A DNA stretch of 33,768 nucleotides from Sphingobium cloacae (lineage in GTDB: Bacteria; Pseudomonadota; Alphaproteobacteria; Sphingomonadales; Sphingomonadaceae), in the NCBI RefSeq assembly GCF_002355855.1, contig NZ_AP017661.1:1-33768 (forward strand), written 5' to 3'. The position numbers were made by a program, and so were the translations under genes. The number at the start of each line of letters is the position of its first letter. Positions within the stretch are counted from its first letter, which is position 1. The notes under the pieces were generated by a model. It searched no databases and was not told the DNA's origin. It was given only the letters and a program-made list of their open reading frames with translations. Of the stretch, positions 1 through 8,950 are shown piece by piece.

Positions 1-747
1 ATGAAAACACTTGTCATAGCGAACCAGAAAGGCGGCGTTGGTAAAACTTCGACGACCGTTCATCTTGCCTATTACTTCAAAGAACAGGGATTGAAGGTCG
101 CAGTTATTGACTTGGACACCCAAGGAAATGCCAGCTTCACCCTTGGCGAATATGATAGCGGAGCCTTGGCGAGCGGCCTTTTCGATGCCGTGTCACAATT
201 CGACCTGGCTAACGCCGGGGGGATCGCTGTCTTTTCCGCCGACGCGCGGTTGGCCGATCTTGAGAAACTAGATCTCGGTGCGGCTGCTGGCGCGTTCAAG
301 CGCAGTCTGGCCGTGATCGAGGCGGAAGGCTTTGACGTGTGCCTGATAGATACCCCCCCTTCCCTTGGGGTCCGAATGGCAGCGGCGTTGCTATCGGCCG
401 ACTTCGCCGCCTCGCCCATCGAGCTTGAAGCCTACAGCTTGCAGGGCATTGAGAAGATGGTGACGACGATCGCCAATATCCGGCGCGCGAACCCGGCGCT
501 GAAATTCCTTGGCATGATACCGAGCAAGGTTGATGGCCGGAATCCCCGTCACGGGCAGCACCTTGACGAACTGACCCGTGCTTATCCCCAGTTGGTCATT
601 CCGACGCCGATCGGGAACCGGAGCAGCGTTGCGGACGCGCTGGCGTCGGGCGTGCCGGTTTGGTCGATCAAACGGACTTCGGCGCGGAAAGCGGCGCAGG
701 AAATGCGAGCGATGGCCCGCCACATTCAGGAAAAGATGGAGATTTGA
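1..747 (+). CDS. incC: ParA/IncC-type partition ATPase
   Basis: A 248-residue ParA-family ATPase that would act with the downstream KorB/ParB to position and segregate the plasmid. A deviant Walker A motif KGGVGKTS is at residues 10-17, followed by the VIDLDTQGNAS A' motif near 35-45 and a Walker B-like CLIDTPPS near 114-121. There is no N-terminal helix-turn-helix domain, as in the short form of IncP IncC. The ATG is base 1. If the molecule is circular, the korA stop codon overlaps this ATG (ATGA), giving the korA-incC-korB order of IncP plasmids and implying translational coupling. korB starts 2 bases after the stop. Family membership is seen directly; the IncC assignment rests on neighbours. 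Confidence 0.93.
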   Translation: MKTLVIANQKGGVGKTSTTVHLAYYFKEQGLKVAVIDLDTQGNASFTLGEYDSGALASGLFDAVSQFDLANAGGIAVFSADARLADLEKLDLGAAAGAFKRSLAVIEAEGFDVCLIDTPPSLGVRMAAALLSADFAASPIELEAYSLQGIEKMVTTIANIRRANPALKFLGMIPSKVDGRNPRHGQHLDELTRAYPQLVIPTPIGNRSSVADALASGVPVWSIKRTSARKAAQEMRAMARHIQEKMEI

Positions 748-749
748 CG

Positions 750-1772
750 ATGGCCGACAACACCGAGGACAAGAAGCCGGGCAAATCGTCCACCAAAGCC
801 GCGCAGAAGCCCGCGCAGAACGCGGGGCTAGGGTTGGAGGGGTTGGGCGACCTTTCGAGCCTCCTAGCCTCTCCTGCGGCCCCGGAGGGCGGTTCTGGCG
901 CTCCGCTCGAATTGGAGCTGGCGCTGATTGACGAAGACCCGAACCAGCCCCGCAAGCAGTTTGACGAAAATTCGCTGGCGGAAATGGCCGAGACGATCAG
1001 GGAGCGCGGCGTGAAGACGCCTATTTCCGTTCGGCCCAATCCCAAGGTGGAGGGGCGCTATCTCATCAACCACGGCGCGCGCCGCTATCGCGCGTCCCTG
1101 TTGGCCGAGAAAGTGACAATTCCGGGCTTCATCGACCCGGATTATACCGAGGCCGATCAGGTCATTGAGAATTTGCAGCGGGACGCTCTCACGGCCCGCG
1201 AGATTGCCGACTACATCGGCCGCGAGCTGGCCAACGGGAAAAAGAAGGGCGAGATTGCCAAGGCCATCGGGAAATCCCCGGCCTTTGTCACGCAGCACGC
1301 GGCATTGCTCGATTTGCCGGAGCCGATCGCCAAGGCGTTCCAGAGCGGGCGTTGCAAGGACGTGACGTTGATCTATGACCTTGTGGGCCTCCACAAGAAG
1401 CATAGCGAGGGCGTTGCGCGCTGGCTGGCCGATGCCGATCAGGAGATTACGCGCGGATCGGTGCGGCTCTTCAAGGAGTTCCTTGAGTCCGGCTTGAGCG
1501 GCGAGGCCGAGGAGGAATCGGGCGACGACGAGGGCAACGGCGGCGCTAGTGACGACGCCGGGGCCGGAGAGGAGAAGGAACCGAAGGAGGAAGACCCGCT
1601 AAAGCTGAAAAAGGCCATTGTGCAGGTTTCTCATAACAAGCGCCCTGCCCGTCTGATCCTGAATAAGCGGCCCTCGCGCGATGGCGTGGCGTGGATCAAG
1701 TATGAAGACAGCGGCGAGGAAACCGAGGCCGATCTTGGAAAAGTGCAGCTTCTTGCGCTTCTTGAAGGATAG
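750..1772 (+). CDS. korB: KorB/ParB-type DNA-binding partition protein and global repressor
   Basis: A 340-residue ParB-family protein. An N-terminal low-complexity tail (1-55) is followed by the ParB N-domain with the CTP-binding box GARRYRAS (109-116) and NLQRDALT (141-148). A helix-turn-helix lies at about 166-187 (KGEIAKAIGKSPAFVTQHAALL), then an acidic linker (about 251-285). The C-terminal segment, ending in LGKVQLLALLEG, resembles the KorB dimerisation domain. In IncP plasmids KorB binds TTTAGCSGCTAAA and both partitions the plasmid and silences promoters; three such sites occur here. An upstream in-frame start exists within incC, but the ATG at 750, two bases after the incC stop, fits operon structure best. 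KorB identity rests on recalled family motifs plus the operators. Confidence 0.92.
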   Translation: MADNTEDKKPGKSSTKAAQKPAQNAGLGLEGLGDLSSLLASPAAPEGGSGAPLELELALIDEDPNQPRKQFDENSLAEMAETIRERGVKTPISVRPNPKVEGRYLINHGARRYRASLLAEKVTIPGFIDPDYTEADQVIENLQRDALTAREIADYIGRELANGKKKGEIAKAIGKSPAFVTQHAALLDLPEPIAKAFQSGRCKDVTLIYDLVGLHKKHSEGVARWLADADQEITRGSVRLFKEFLESGLSGEAEEESGDDEGNGGASDDAGAGEEKEPKEEDPLKLKKAIVQVSHNKRPARLILNKRPSRDGVAWIKYEDSGEETEADLGKVQLLALLEG

Positions 1773-1796
1773 TCCCCTCCCCTGCCCAGCCTTACA

Positions 1797-1822
1797 GGCC
1801 CCGCTTGTGCGGGGCCTTTTTT
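1797..1822 (+). terminator. Rho-independent terminator of the korA-incC-korB operon
   Basis: An 8-bp perfect GC stem, GGCCCCGC (1797-1804) and GCGGGGCC (1809-1816), with a TTGT loop, runs directly into six T residues. It begins 25 bases after the korB stop. Confidence 0.95.
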
Positions 1823-1866
1823 ATGGCGCGAGAGGTAAGAAAATCGGATATAGTGCAAGCTAGAAA

Positions 1867-1881
1867 TTTTAGCCGCTAAAG
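1867..1881. promoter_or_regulatory. KorB operator (OB) number 1
   Basis: The 13-base core TTTAGCCGCTAAA (1868-1880) matches the IncP KorB operator consensus exactly. It lies 9 bases before the ATG at 1890 and abuts the Shine-Dalgarno-like AAAGGAA. A possible -10 (TATAGT, 1849-1854) lies just upstream. Binding here would block expression of the short gene that follows, which was cut by the catabolic insertion. Confidence 0.85.
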
Positions 1882-1889
1882 GAACGGCC

Positions 1890-2033
1890 ATGCAGGACAC
1901 GCCGATTGCAGACCCGGACAAGTTTTCGCTGGACGAGGGAACGGGCGACCCACAGGCCGACGCCGACCGGCTGTTAGACGAGGCGCGCACTTGCTGGCTG
2001 GGGACCCAGAGGGTCGGAAGATGGGGCGTCTGA
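1890..2033 (+). pseudogene. Truncated KorB-controlled plasmid gene (N-terminal fragment)
   Basis: A 47-codon reading frame starting MQDTPIADPDKFSLDEG with a ribosome-binding site overlapping the KorB operator. The first ~33 residues are acidic and plasmid-like. After about base 1985 the DNA becomes the 3' part of a hydroquinone dioxygenase small-subunit gene read in another frame, so the last ~14 residues are probably junk. I do not recognise the family. The reading is that this was the next backbone gene after korB, interrupted by insertion of the catabolic segment. Confidence 0.55.
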
Positions 2034-2176
2034 TCCTGAGCCGCGGACACCAAGGCTTGCTGCCACGCGGTGCTGCCTATCGATTTCACGCCGAGCGTCC
2101 CGCCTGTCTGGTGATTCAGACCGTGGAAGGGCCGCTCACCGTCCAGAAATGGGCTGAGATCTGCCAAACCGTTTAA
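1991..2176 (+). pseudogene. hqdA: Hydroquinone 1,2-dioxygenase small subunit, C-terminal fragment
   Basis: About 60 codons with GHQGLLPRGAAYRF followed by VIQTVEGPLTVQKWAEICQ, which reads as the C-terminal cupin strands of the HqdA/PnpC small subunit. The intact large-subunit gene starts 38 bases downstream, the expected order in hqdAB/pnpCD clusters. The normal small subunit is about 160 residues, so roughly the first two thirds are missing. The break lies near 1985-1995, and no start codon with a ribosome-binding site is present. Identity is inferred from the match plus the neighbour; loss of the 5' part is seen directly. Confidence 0.7.
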
Positions 2177-2214
2177 CCATCTCTCCCTGTTAGAGCTTCC
2201 AAGAGGATTTCTCC

Positions 2215-3231
2215 ATGGCCATGGCAGAGGCAATGCAAAGCGCGGGGGCAAACGCGCTGACCCAAACCGAAATCTTGCCTATCGACAATCAAACTGGCTA
2301 TCGTGCCTTCCAGGCTGGAAGTTTTGTCTTTCGCCGGGACGACTATTTCGCGCGCATCAGCTGGCCGGGCGGTACGCATACTATGCCCGTCGACATCTTT
2401 CTACGGGCTCTCATGCGAGATGTGGCTTGGGGCTTCTTCTATGGCGTCGTGAACTTCGACGACGTGATCGGCACAATTAACCATTACGGGGACGTAACCC
2501 TCTTCGCAGGGCGCTTCAACGACGCCTATCGCAATGCCGGACGGGACTTCGAGGAGCGCTTTGCAAGCGAGGCTTTGATGCCGCTGTTCAAGGCAATGAT
2601 CAGCGATTGGACGAACGAGGGCTTCGACCCGTTCGCGGCCCCTATGGAGACCGGGCTTCCGTGGGGCTCAAAGAACGGCAACAACGATCCGGCGGTCAAT
2701 CGCACGCGTGTCGCGGCACGAAGGATGGTTGGCTTACCCGGCGACACGCCGCTGCGCACAGATGAGAGTGGCTTCCCAGTAAATCGGATGTTTGCCGATG
2801 TGCCCACAGATGAACCTGTGATCGAGGCGGAGCCTGGTTTTGAAGACGAAGTGAGTGCCTACAACCTGTTCAACTATCTCGCCCGCTCGGACGTGACCTG
2901 GAACCCGTCGGTCTGCTCGGTTGTCGGCGACAGTCTATTTTGCCCTACTTCAGAGGAGTTTACCTTACCCGTCGACCATGGGAACGACCGCTGCGAGTGG
3001 TTCATCACACTTTCGGACGAGATCGTTTGGGACATCAAGGACAAGGAGACCGGCAAGCCCCGCGCCAAGGTTGTCGCTAAAGCCGGAGATGTTTCCTGCA
3101 TGCCGGCCGATATTCGGCACAAGGGCTATGCTGACAAACGCGCAATGCTCCTGGTGTGGGAGAACGCCTCCCCGAAGATTCCGGAGCTGATAACGCAAGG
3201 CAAAGCTCCCGTGGTTTCGGTCACCTTCTGA
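2215..3231 (+). CDS. hqdB: Hydroquinone 1,2-dioxygenase large subunit
   Basis: A 338-residue protein closely resembling HqdB/PnpD, the large subunit of the two-component Fe(II) hydroquinone 1,2-dioxygenase that cleaves hydroquinone to 4-hydroxymuconic semialdehyde. Recognisable stretches are FLRALMRDVAWGFFYG, FDDVIGTINHYG and MVGLPGDTPLR. The iron-ligand pattern known from PnpD is present as H255-x-N257-x3-E261 (DHGNDRCE) with H302 (IRHKGY). It starts at ATG 2215 with AGAGGA upstream; a second ATG lies two codons later. Its partner small subunit is truncated immediately upstream, so the enzyme may be inactive unless another small subunit is supplied. The gene itself appears intact. Confidence 0.92.
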   Translation: MAMAEAMQSAGANALTQTEILPIDNQTGYRAFQAGSFVFRRDDYFARISWPGGTHTMPVDIFLRALMRDVAWGFFYGVVNFDDVIGTINHYGDVTLFAGRFNDAYRNAGRDFEERFASEALMPLFKAMISDWTNEGFDPFAAPMETGLPWGSKNGNNDPAVNRTRVAARRMVGLPGDTPLRTDESGFPVNRMFADVPTDEPVIEAEPGFEDEVSAYNLFNYLARSDVTWNPSVCSVVGDSLFCPTSEEFTLPVDHGNDRCEWFITLSDEIVWDIKDKETGKPRAKVVAKAGDVSCMPADIRHKGYADKRAMLLVWENASPKIPELITQGKAPVVSVTF

Positions 3232-3294
3232 GGCACCTTGCCGCCATAGCGCTGCCCCATCCGGCTCTTCCAAGAAACAGCGAGACATAGAACA

Positions 3295-4791
3295 ATGGCC
3301 AGGCTTGCCGATATCGATCCTGCGGGCATCCAGACCCGCCTCCTCATCGGCGGGCGCTGGGTTGACGGGGCCGGGGGCGGCGAGCTCGCAGTGATCAATC
3401 CCTATAACGGTGCAGAAATCTGCAAGATCGCCGAAGCGCGTGAGGAAGACGTCGACAGGGCAGTCGCTGCGGCCCAAGCTGCTGCGCCAGGATGGGCTCG
3501 GCTTGCGGCTCACGAACGGGGGCGGCTGCTGCTGAAACTGGCAGACGCTATCGAAGCGGACAAGGACTACCTGGCGCGCCTGGAGGCGACCAACACAGGC
3601 CATCCCGTCCGCGACTGCCAGAACTTGGACGTCCCGCGTACCGTCCTCTGCTTCCGCTACTTCGGGGGCATGGCGGACAAACTCGAGGGCGCCGTGATCC
3701 CTGTGGACGCCGGCTTTCTGAACTATGTCGAGCGTGAGCCCATCGGGGTCGTCGGCCAGATTGTACCTTGGAACTTCCCACTCATGTTTGTGAGTTGGAA
3801 GCTCGGGCCGGCCCTTGCCGCTGGCAACACCGTGGTGATGAAGCCCTCAGAGATCACCCCGCTCTCGACCCTTCGCATTGGTGAGTTGATCAAGGACGTC
3901 GGCTTTCCAGACGGCGTCGTGAACATTGTGCCAGGCTACGGTGGCACTGCTGGCCAGCGGATCGCCGACCATCCGCACATCGGCAAGATCTCTTTCACCG
4001 GTTCGACTGCGGTCGGACGAAGTATCGTCCGCGCCTCTGCCGGCAACCTCAAGAAGGTCCAACTCGAGCTCGGTGGGAAAGGTCCAAACATCGTCTTCGA
4101 GGACGCGGTGATCCCCGCAGCAGTGGGCGGGTCAGCCTTTGGCATCTTCCATAACCAGGGCCAGGCCTGCATCGCGGCCTCCCGCCTGATCCTCCATGAG
4201 AAGGTTGCCGACGCATTCCTCGAGAAGTTTATCAACCTGGCGCGGTCGATTCGCTTGGGAGACCCGCTCGACACCGAAACAGAAATGGGCCCTCTGACCT
4301 CTCGTCTCCACCACGAGCGGGTGCTGTCGTTTGTAGAGGTGGCACGCCAAGAGGGTGGAGAGATCCTCCTGGGCGGCAAGACGCCGGACCGCGACGATCT
4401 GAGGAACGGGTTCTTTATCGAGCCGACCGTCGTGCGGGCAGATCCCAGCCATCGGGTCCAGCAGGAAGAGGTCTTCGGGCCATTTGTTTCGGTAACAACG
4501 TTCCGAAACGATGAAGAGGCGCTCGCGATAGCTAATGGCACAGCCTACGGCTTAGGCTCGGGTCTCTGGACTCAAGACCTGGCGCGGGCTCACCGCTTTG
4601 CCAAGCGGTTGCACGCCGGGATGGTTTGGATCAACTCGTACAAACGCGTCCACCCGGCGTCACCGTTCGGCGGGGTCGGCGAGTCCGGCTATGGGCGCGA
4701 AATGGGTTTCGAAGCGATGCGTGAATATACACAGCCTAAGTCAGTGTGGATCAATGTGGATGCGCCGATCCCCCCCTTTTATCCTCGCTGA
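3295..4791 (+). CDS. hqdC: Aldehyde dehydrogenase, probably 4-hydroxymuconic semialdehyde dehydrogenase
   Basis: A 498-residue NAD(P)-dependent aldehyde dehydrogenase of full family length. The family motifs are intact: PWNFP (158-162, with the catalytic-site Asn at 160), FTGSTAVG (244-251), the general base Glu258 in LELGGKGPN, and the nucleophile Cys292 in NQGQACIAAS. It follows the ring-cleavage dioxygenase by 63 bases. In hqd/pnp pathways the next step is oxidation of 4-hydroxymuconic semialdehyde to maleylacetate, so that substrate is inferred from context. A betaine-aldehyde or related dehydrogenase would look similar from sequence alone. The ribosome-binding site is weak. No maleylacetate reductase gene is present, so the pathway is incomplete on this molecule. 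Confidence 0.88.
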   Translation: MARLADIDPAGIQTRLLIGGRWVDGAGGGELAVINPYNGAEICKIAEAREEDVDRAVAAAQAAAPGWARLAAHERGRLLLKLADAIEADKDYLARLEATNTGHPVRDCQNLDVPRTVLCFRYFGGMADKLEGAVIPVDAGFLNYVEREPIGVVGQIVPWNFPLMFVSWKLGPALAAGNTVVMKPSEITPLSTLRIGELIKDVGFPDGVVNIVPGYGGTAGQRIADHPHIGKISFTGSTAVGRSIVRASAGNLKKVQLELGGKGPNIVFEDAVIPAAVGGSAFGIFHNQGQACIAASRLILHEKVADAFLEKFINLARSIRLGDPLDTETEMGPLTSRLHHERVLSFVEVARQEGGEILLGGKTPDRDDLRNGFFIEPTVVRADPSHRVQQEEVFGPFVSVTTFRNDEEALAIANGTAYGLGSGLWTQDLARAHRFAKRLHAGMVWINSYKRVHPASPFGGVGESGYGREMGFEAMREYTQPKSVWINVDAPIPPFYPR

Positions 4792-5246
4792 TCGGGTTAT
4801 GCATCTTGGAGCGGGACCTCAGAGCCCGTGGTGGCGCCCGCTCGCGGCTCGGCGCGCGCATTGCCGATGGGGCCGCGGCCGACCCGGTTCACGGCAGCTA
4901 CCAGCATGTGCCCAGCGACGATTCCGGCCGATAAGCGAATGCTGAGCCTCGCGCGAGAAGAGATATCAGCCTCGAGCCAGCCGCTCGATCACGTCCGCTG
5001 GCATCCGAAGTCGCACGCCACCTTCAGCGACGCGCTCGCTGCGGTGCGACACGAACTCTGGACCTCGTCGAACTTCGCGACATCGCGGCAGGACGGCGAC
5101 ATGCAGAAAATCCCCGCCAACCTGCTCAACTGCTTGATGCTCGTCGCTTGCCGGCCACCCTAAAGCTGCAAAGCCGAGCTAAGAACCGGCCAGGCAGATT
5201 TGGGGGATTATTTGTATTTGGCTGCTTCGTTTCTCCCCCTTTACAT
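4792..5246. other. Gap with no confident gene; possible insertion-sequence debris
   Basis: No complete gene is visible between the dehydrogenase and the TonB receptor. A plus-strand stretch from about 4945 to 5163 reads VRWHPKSHATFSDALAAVR and ends ANLLNCLMLVACRPP before a stop. It has a coding-like feel and faintly recalls the C-terminal tail of some transposases, but I cannot name the family. A plausible reading is insertion-sequence debris left between two catabolic genes. Confidence 0.3.
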
Positions 5247-5280
5247 ATTTGCGCAGTGTAGCTATTTGCGCAGTGTAGCA
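5247..5280. repeat. Tandem 17-bp repeat upstream of the TonB receptor
   Basis: Two adjacent 17-base units, ATTTGCGCAGTGTAGCT and ATTTGCGCAGTGTAGCA, differ only in the last base. They sit 55 bases before the receptor start and just after TTTACA (5241-5246), which could be a -35 box. A duplicated operator for a regulator of the receptor is possible; nothing else supports it. Confidence 0.6.
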
Positions 5281-5334
5281 ATCATGAGTCGAGGCCCGTT
5301 CAAGAGAGCCATGAACATATTGGGGAGGAAAGCG

Positions 5335-7786
5335 ATGCAAGGACGTAAGTTTTTTGCGGCATGTCTGGCGTGTTCGGCGCTGGCGCTGCCGGGTGGTGCG
5401 TGGGCGCAGGCGCAGGCGGTGGCGGCGCAGCCCGATGGATCGCGGATCGACGAGATCATCGTCACCGCCAACAAGCGCGAGCAGAATCTGAGCAAGGTCG
5501 GTGCGGCGGTCGCGGCCTTCAGCGGCGGGGATCTTGCGGCGGCGCGCGTTACCAGCGTGGCGGACCTGCCGAACGTCACGCCCGGGCTGGCCTATACGGT
5601 CACCGCGAACGCCACGCCGGTCTACACGCTGCGCGGCGTCGGCTTCTATGAGGCCTCGCTGGCTGCCTATCCGTCTGTCAGCCTGTACATGGACCAGGCG
5701 CCGCTGCCCTTGCCGATCATGGCCTCGCTCAGCCTGTTCGATCTCGAGCGCGTCGAGGTGCTCAAAGGGCCGCAGGGCACGCTGTTCGGCAACAACGCCA
5801 CCGCTGGCGCGATCAACTTCATCGCCGCCAAGCCGACCGACCAGTTCGCGGCCGGGGCGACGTTCGGCTATTCGCGGTTCAACACCTTCGAGACCGAGGG
5901 CTTCGTCTCCGGTCCGCTCGCCGACGGGCTGAACGCGCGGCTTGCCGTGCGCGCCGAGAACGGCGATGGCTGGCAGCGCAGCGTCAGCCGCCCCGGGGAC
6001 AAGCTTGGCAAGAAGGACAACATCGCCGGGCGCTTCCTCGTCGACTGGCGCGCCGCAGACCGGCTGAACTTCTCGCTCAACGTCACCGGATGGCGCGATC
6101 AGAACGATCCGCAGGCACCACAACTGACGCGGGCTGCGTTTCCAAACCCGCCAGGCTCGGTCGGGCTGGGCGGCGTGGTGCCCGCCGATCTGCCGATCTT
6201 CGCCCAGGCGCCCATTCCGGAGGGCAAGGCGCGACTGGCGGACTGGAGCGTGGGTTCCTCGCTCGTGGGGGCCTCGCTGCGGCCCTTCAACGACAACAAG
6301 TTCTGGTCGGCAGCGCTGCGCACGGACTTCGACGTGACCGAGGCAATCCAGCTGACCTCGCTGACCTCCTACAACCGCTTCAAGATGAACAGCACGGCCG
6401 ACTTTGACGGCTCGCCGCTCGTGGTCACACAGTATGACAATCATCGCGGGAGCATCAAAAACTTCAACCAGGAGCTGCGCCTCTCCGACGATGACGGCGC
6501 CTTCCGCTGGGTCGTGGGTGCCAACTACGAGGACACGAAAACCGGCGAACTGTACGATGCAGACACCTGGGATTCCAGTTCAGCCGCGCTCAATGGTGCC
6601 ACGACCAATCGGACTGACAACTTTCAGCGCATGCGCAACTATGCCGGGTTCGGCAATGTTGAGTTCGACGTGGTAGATCGTGTGACGCTGAAGGGCGGCA
6701 TACGACAATCACGCGCGGAACGCTCAAGCAACGGGGCTGTCTACACCGTGCCTGGCGCTGATCATTATCCGGGCATCCCCTATTCCTATACCGAGTTCTT
6801 CAACATCGTTTACGGGTTGATCTACGGGCCGGGAACGGTGCCGCCGATCCAGCCCGGCCAGTCTCTCGTTCTCGACACCCGGCTCAACCCGGATGGCACC
6901 CCGGTCGATCCTGGCACCTATCTGACGACGGGTCGCTTCTTCGGCAAGCTCAACGAGGACAGCACGTCGTGGAGCGTCGGCGCCGACTTCAGGCTCAGCG
7001 ACGATGCGCTGCTCTATGCCAACGTCAGGAAGGGCTACAAGTCAGGCAGCTTCCCGGCGATCACCGGGGCCATCTTCGATGCGTTGCTCCCGGTGACGCA
7101 GGAGTCGCTGCTCGACTATGAGGCGGGGTTCAAGCTCAGCCTGATGGAGCGGATGATCTCGCTGTCGGGGGCAGCCTTCTACTATGACTACAAGGACAAG
7201 CAGCTGCTGACGAAGTTCGTCGATCCGGTCTTCGGGCTGCTCGACCGCCTGCAGAATGTCCCGAAGTCCAGGGTGAAGGGCGCCGAGCTCGAGCTCTCGG
7301 TTCGTCCCAGCCGGCAGCTCGAGCTGAGCGGGTCGGTGCTGTACCTCGACGCCAAGGTCAAGGACTATACGGCGTGATCGGCGAGCAGGTCGTCGGCGGC
7401 CTGCGCCAGCCGGTGCTCGCCTCGTTCGAAGGCGTCGCGCTGCCCTTCTCGGCGAAATGGCAATATTCGGTCCGCGCCGAGCTGACGCAGCCGCTGTCGG
7501 GCGAGCTCGAGGGGTTCGTCAACGCCAGCGTGCACGGGCAGAGCAAGTCCTACTCGACGTTGGCGCTCACCGCGCAGTCGCGCGCCGACTATCTGATCGA
7601 CGGCTATGCGCTGGTCGACGGCGCCATCGGCGTGAAGACCACCGACGAGCGCTGGCGCCTCACCCTCTGGGGCAAGAACATCTTCAACAAATATTACGTG
7701 ACCAACCGCTACCTCCCATATGACTCATACGTGCGCTACGCGGGACGTCCGGCGGAATATGGCGTCACCGCCGCTTCCGCTACTGA
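5335..7786 (+). pseudogene. TonB-dependent outer-membrane receptor, frameshifted twice
   Basis: An outer-membrane TonB-dependent receptor of the large sphingomonad type, probably importing an aromatic or related substrate. The start at 5335 follows a strong GGGGAGG site and gives a signal peptide (MQGRKFFAACLACSALALPG, cleavage near AWAQA). The plug domain follows with DEIIVTANKREQ, TLRGVG and VEVLKGPQGTLFGNNATAGAIN, then the beta-barrel. The first frame ends at 7377, but homologous barrel sequence continues in the next frame (GYALVDGAIGVKT, WGKNIFNKYYVTNRY). The expected C-terminal strand, ending in an aromatic residue (SFRY-like), appears in a third frame with TGA at 7784-7786. Both shifts are single-base deletions, near 7372 and 7770. 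It is therefore either a recent pseudogene or intact with sequencing errors. Confidence 0.82.
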
Positions 7787-7796
7787 GCCTGCCCGG

Positions 7797-7830
7797 CCGG
7801 CGGCGCTGGCGCAAGCCCCAGCGCCGCCGG
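7797..7830 (+). terminator. Strong GC hairpin after the TonB receptor
   Basis: A perfect 13-bp stem, CCGGCGGCGCTGG (7797-7809) with CCAGCGCCGCCGG (7818-7830), starts 10 bases after the repaired receptor stop at 7786. No T tract follows, so it is a hairpin or transcript-stabilising end rather than a classical terminator. Its position supports the repaired 3' end of the receptor gene. Confidence 0.6.
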
Positions 7831-7883
7831 CTGAGCCGCCGTCGAGGCTGCCGAGGAGCGCGACCGAAAGAAGGGACGCCCAT

Positions 7884-8087
7884 ATGCGCGAAGACGTCGA
7901 GGAAAGACCTGTAGTGATCGGCAGCGGCCCGTCGCCAACCGGTTCGCCGAGCGGGGCGCAAAGGCAGGCTGGTCGGTGGAGCGTGCTTACCTCTATCGTT
8001 CTGACTGCCCGGCCGGCGTCGCTCCGCTTAGAGGCTGCCTCGAAATGGCTCTGCAACGAGGAGGGCGATCAGGGTGATATGCTCTAA
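7884..8087 (+). pseudogene. Possible N-terminal remnant of a FAD-dependent oxidoreductase
   Basis: An ATG 8-13 bases after AGAAGGGA starts a short frame with VVIGSGPS near its beginning, which resembles a Rossmann FAD-binding loop. One base away, the next frame reads ANRFAERGAKAG, as expected after such a loop. The similarity stops within about 40 codons and the open frame ends at 8087. This would be a frameshifted, truncated stub. The evidence is short, so spurious coding is a real alternative. Confidence 0.3.
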
Positions 8088-8127
8088 TGGGATGCTGAGA
8101 TCAACTGTGTTATAGGAGAGGATGAAA

Positions 8128-8514
8128 ATGAGCGAACAACATGACGTCGAGGCGAACCGGGAACTGGTGCTTCGCTTCTACCAGGCACTTGAAAGGGGTG
8201 ACTTCAGCCTGGAGGGCATCCTGTTCGATGAAAGCTATAAACAGCATAGCGTGATGGCTGGGGACGGCGTTAAGGGGCTAAAAGAAATGGCCGCTTGGAT
8301 GGCCAAGGAATGGCCGGACCGCAAGTTGACAATCCATCAGACGATTTGCGAAGGCGACAAGGTCGCCTGCCACGTTCATTTCGAGCGTTGGCCTGGTGAT
8401 CCCGGTCTTGCTGCGGTCGACATCTTCCGGGTGGAAAACGGGAAGGTTGTCGAACATTGGGACGTGGTCCAAGAGATCCCAACGGAATTCAAGCACAACA
8501 ATGGGATGTTCTAA
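8128..8514 (+). CDS. SnoaL-like / NTF2-fold protein
   Basis: A 128-residue single-domain protein of the SnoaL-like (nuclear transport factor 2 fold) group. It shows the typical pattern NRELVLRFYQALERGD at the start, a central WPDRKLTIHQTICEGDKV, and the end strand VDIFRVENGKVVEHWDVVQ. Members include small isomerases, cyclases and dehydratases as well as proteins of unknown role; no catalytic function can be assigned. AGGAG at 8114-8118 is spaced nine bases from the ATG at 8128. The in-frame ATG at 8122 is too close, so 8128 is chosen. It ends the recognisable catabolic segment and may act on a metabolite of that pathway, which is inference. Confidence 0.82.
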   Translation: MSEQHDVEANRELVLRFYQALERGDFSLEGILFDESYKQHSVMAGDGVKGLKEMAAWMAKEWPDRKLTIHQTICEGDKVACHVHFERWPGDPGLAAVDIFRVENGKVVEHWDVVQEIPTEFKHNNGMF

Positions 8515-8950
8515 GAGGAGGACAGGGAATCTTGCCACGAAGTGGACCTCGTTGGTGTAGATGACCGCCTAGATGCCGTTGTCTAATCGCGCTCCAATGA
8601 TCAAGCCGTTGTTGCAGCGCTCAGCATCTGCCGCCTTCTCGATCGAGCAGGCTGCAGTCGGACTGACCATGATTACGATCGCCGCTGTTGGATACGCCAA
8701 AGATCGTTTGCCGGGAGCACGGTTGTCTGCGCGGTCGATACCTGATCGCCGCATGATGGGTCTACGCGGGCGGGTCTTCCAAGGTAATGGACGCAGTCGC
8801 GGCGGGCGAAGGCGTGACTGCAACGGTATCAGCGGAATGACCCGACCTGCGTCCCGGCGGGGACGTCGCAACGCATCTCCAAGGGGATGCGATCTGGCGA
8901 GCTGAGCTGTCTACCTCATCAGCTGGGCTCCGCTGCCTGGCGTCTGAGGC
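8515..8950. other. Gap with no confident gene
   Basis: No intact reading frame with a plausible start is visible. One plus-strand stretch around 8755-8890 reads GGSSKVMDAVAAGEGVTATV and is interrupted by a stop, with some coding character resembling a sugar-binding protein end. I regard it as possible decayed coding DNA only. Confidence 0.25.

Noticed and set aside
4945..5163. A genuine small gene between the dehydrogenase and the receptor
   Set aside because: It lacks a start with a ribosome-binding site and a recognisable family, so it is treated as possible insertion-sequence debris.
5179..6444. Long minus-strand frame opposite the TonB receptor
   Set aside because: It mirrors the receptor coding strand, has no recognisable domain, and arises from high-GC codon structure.
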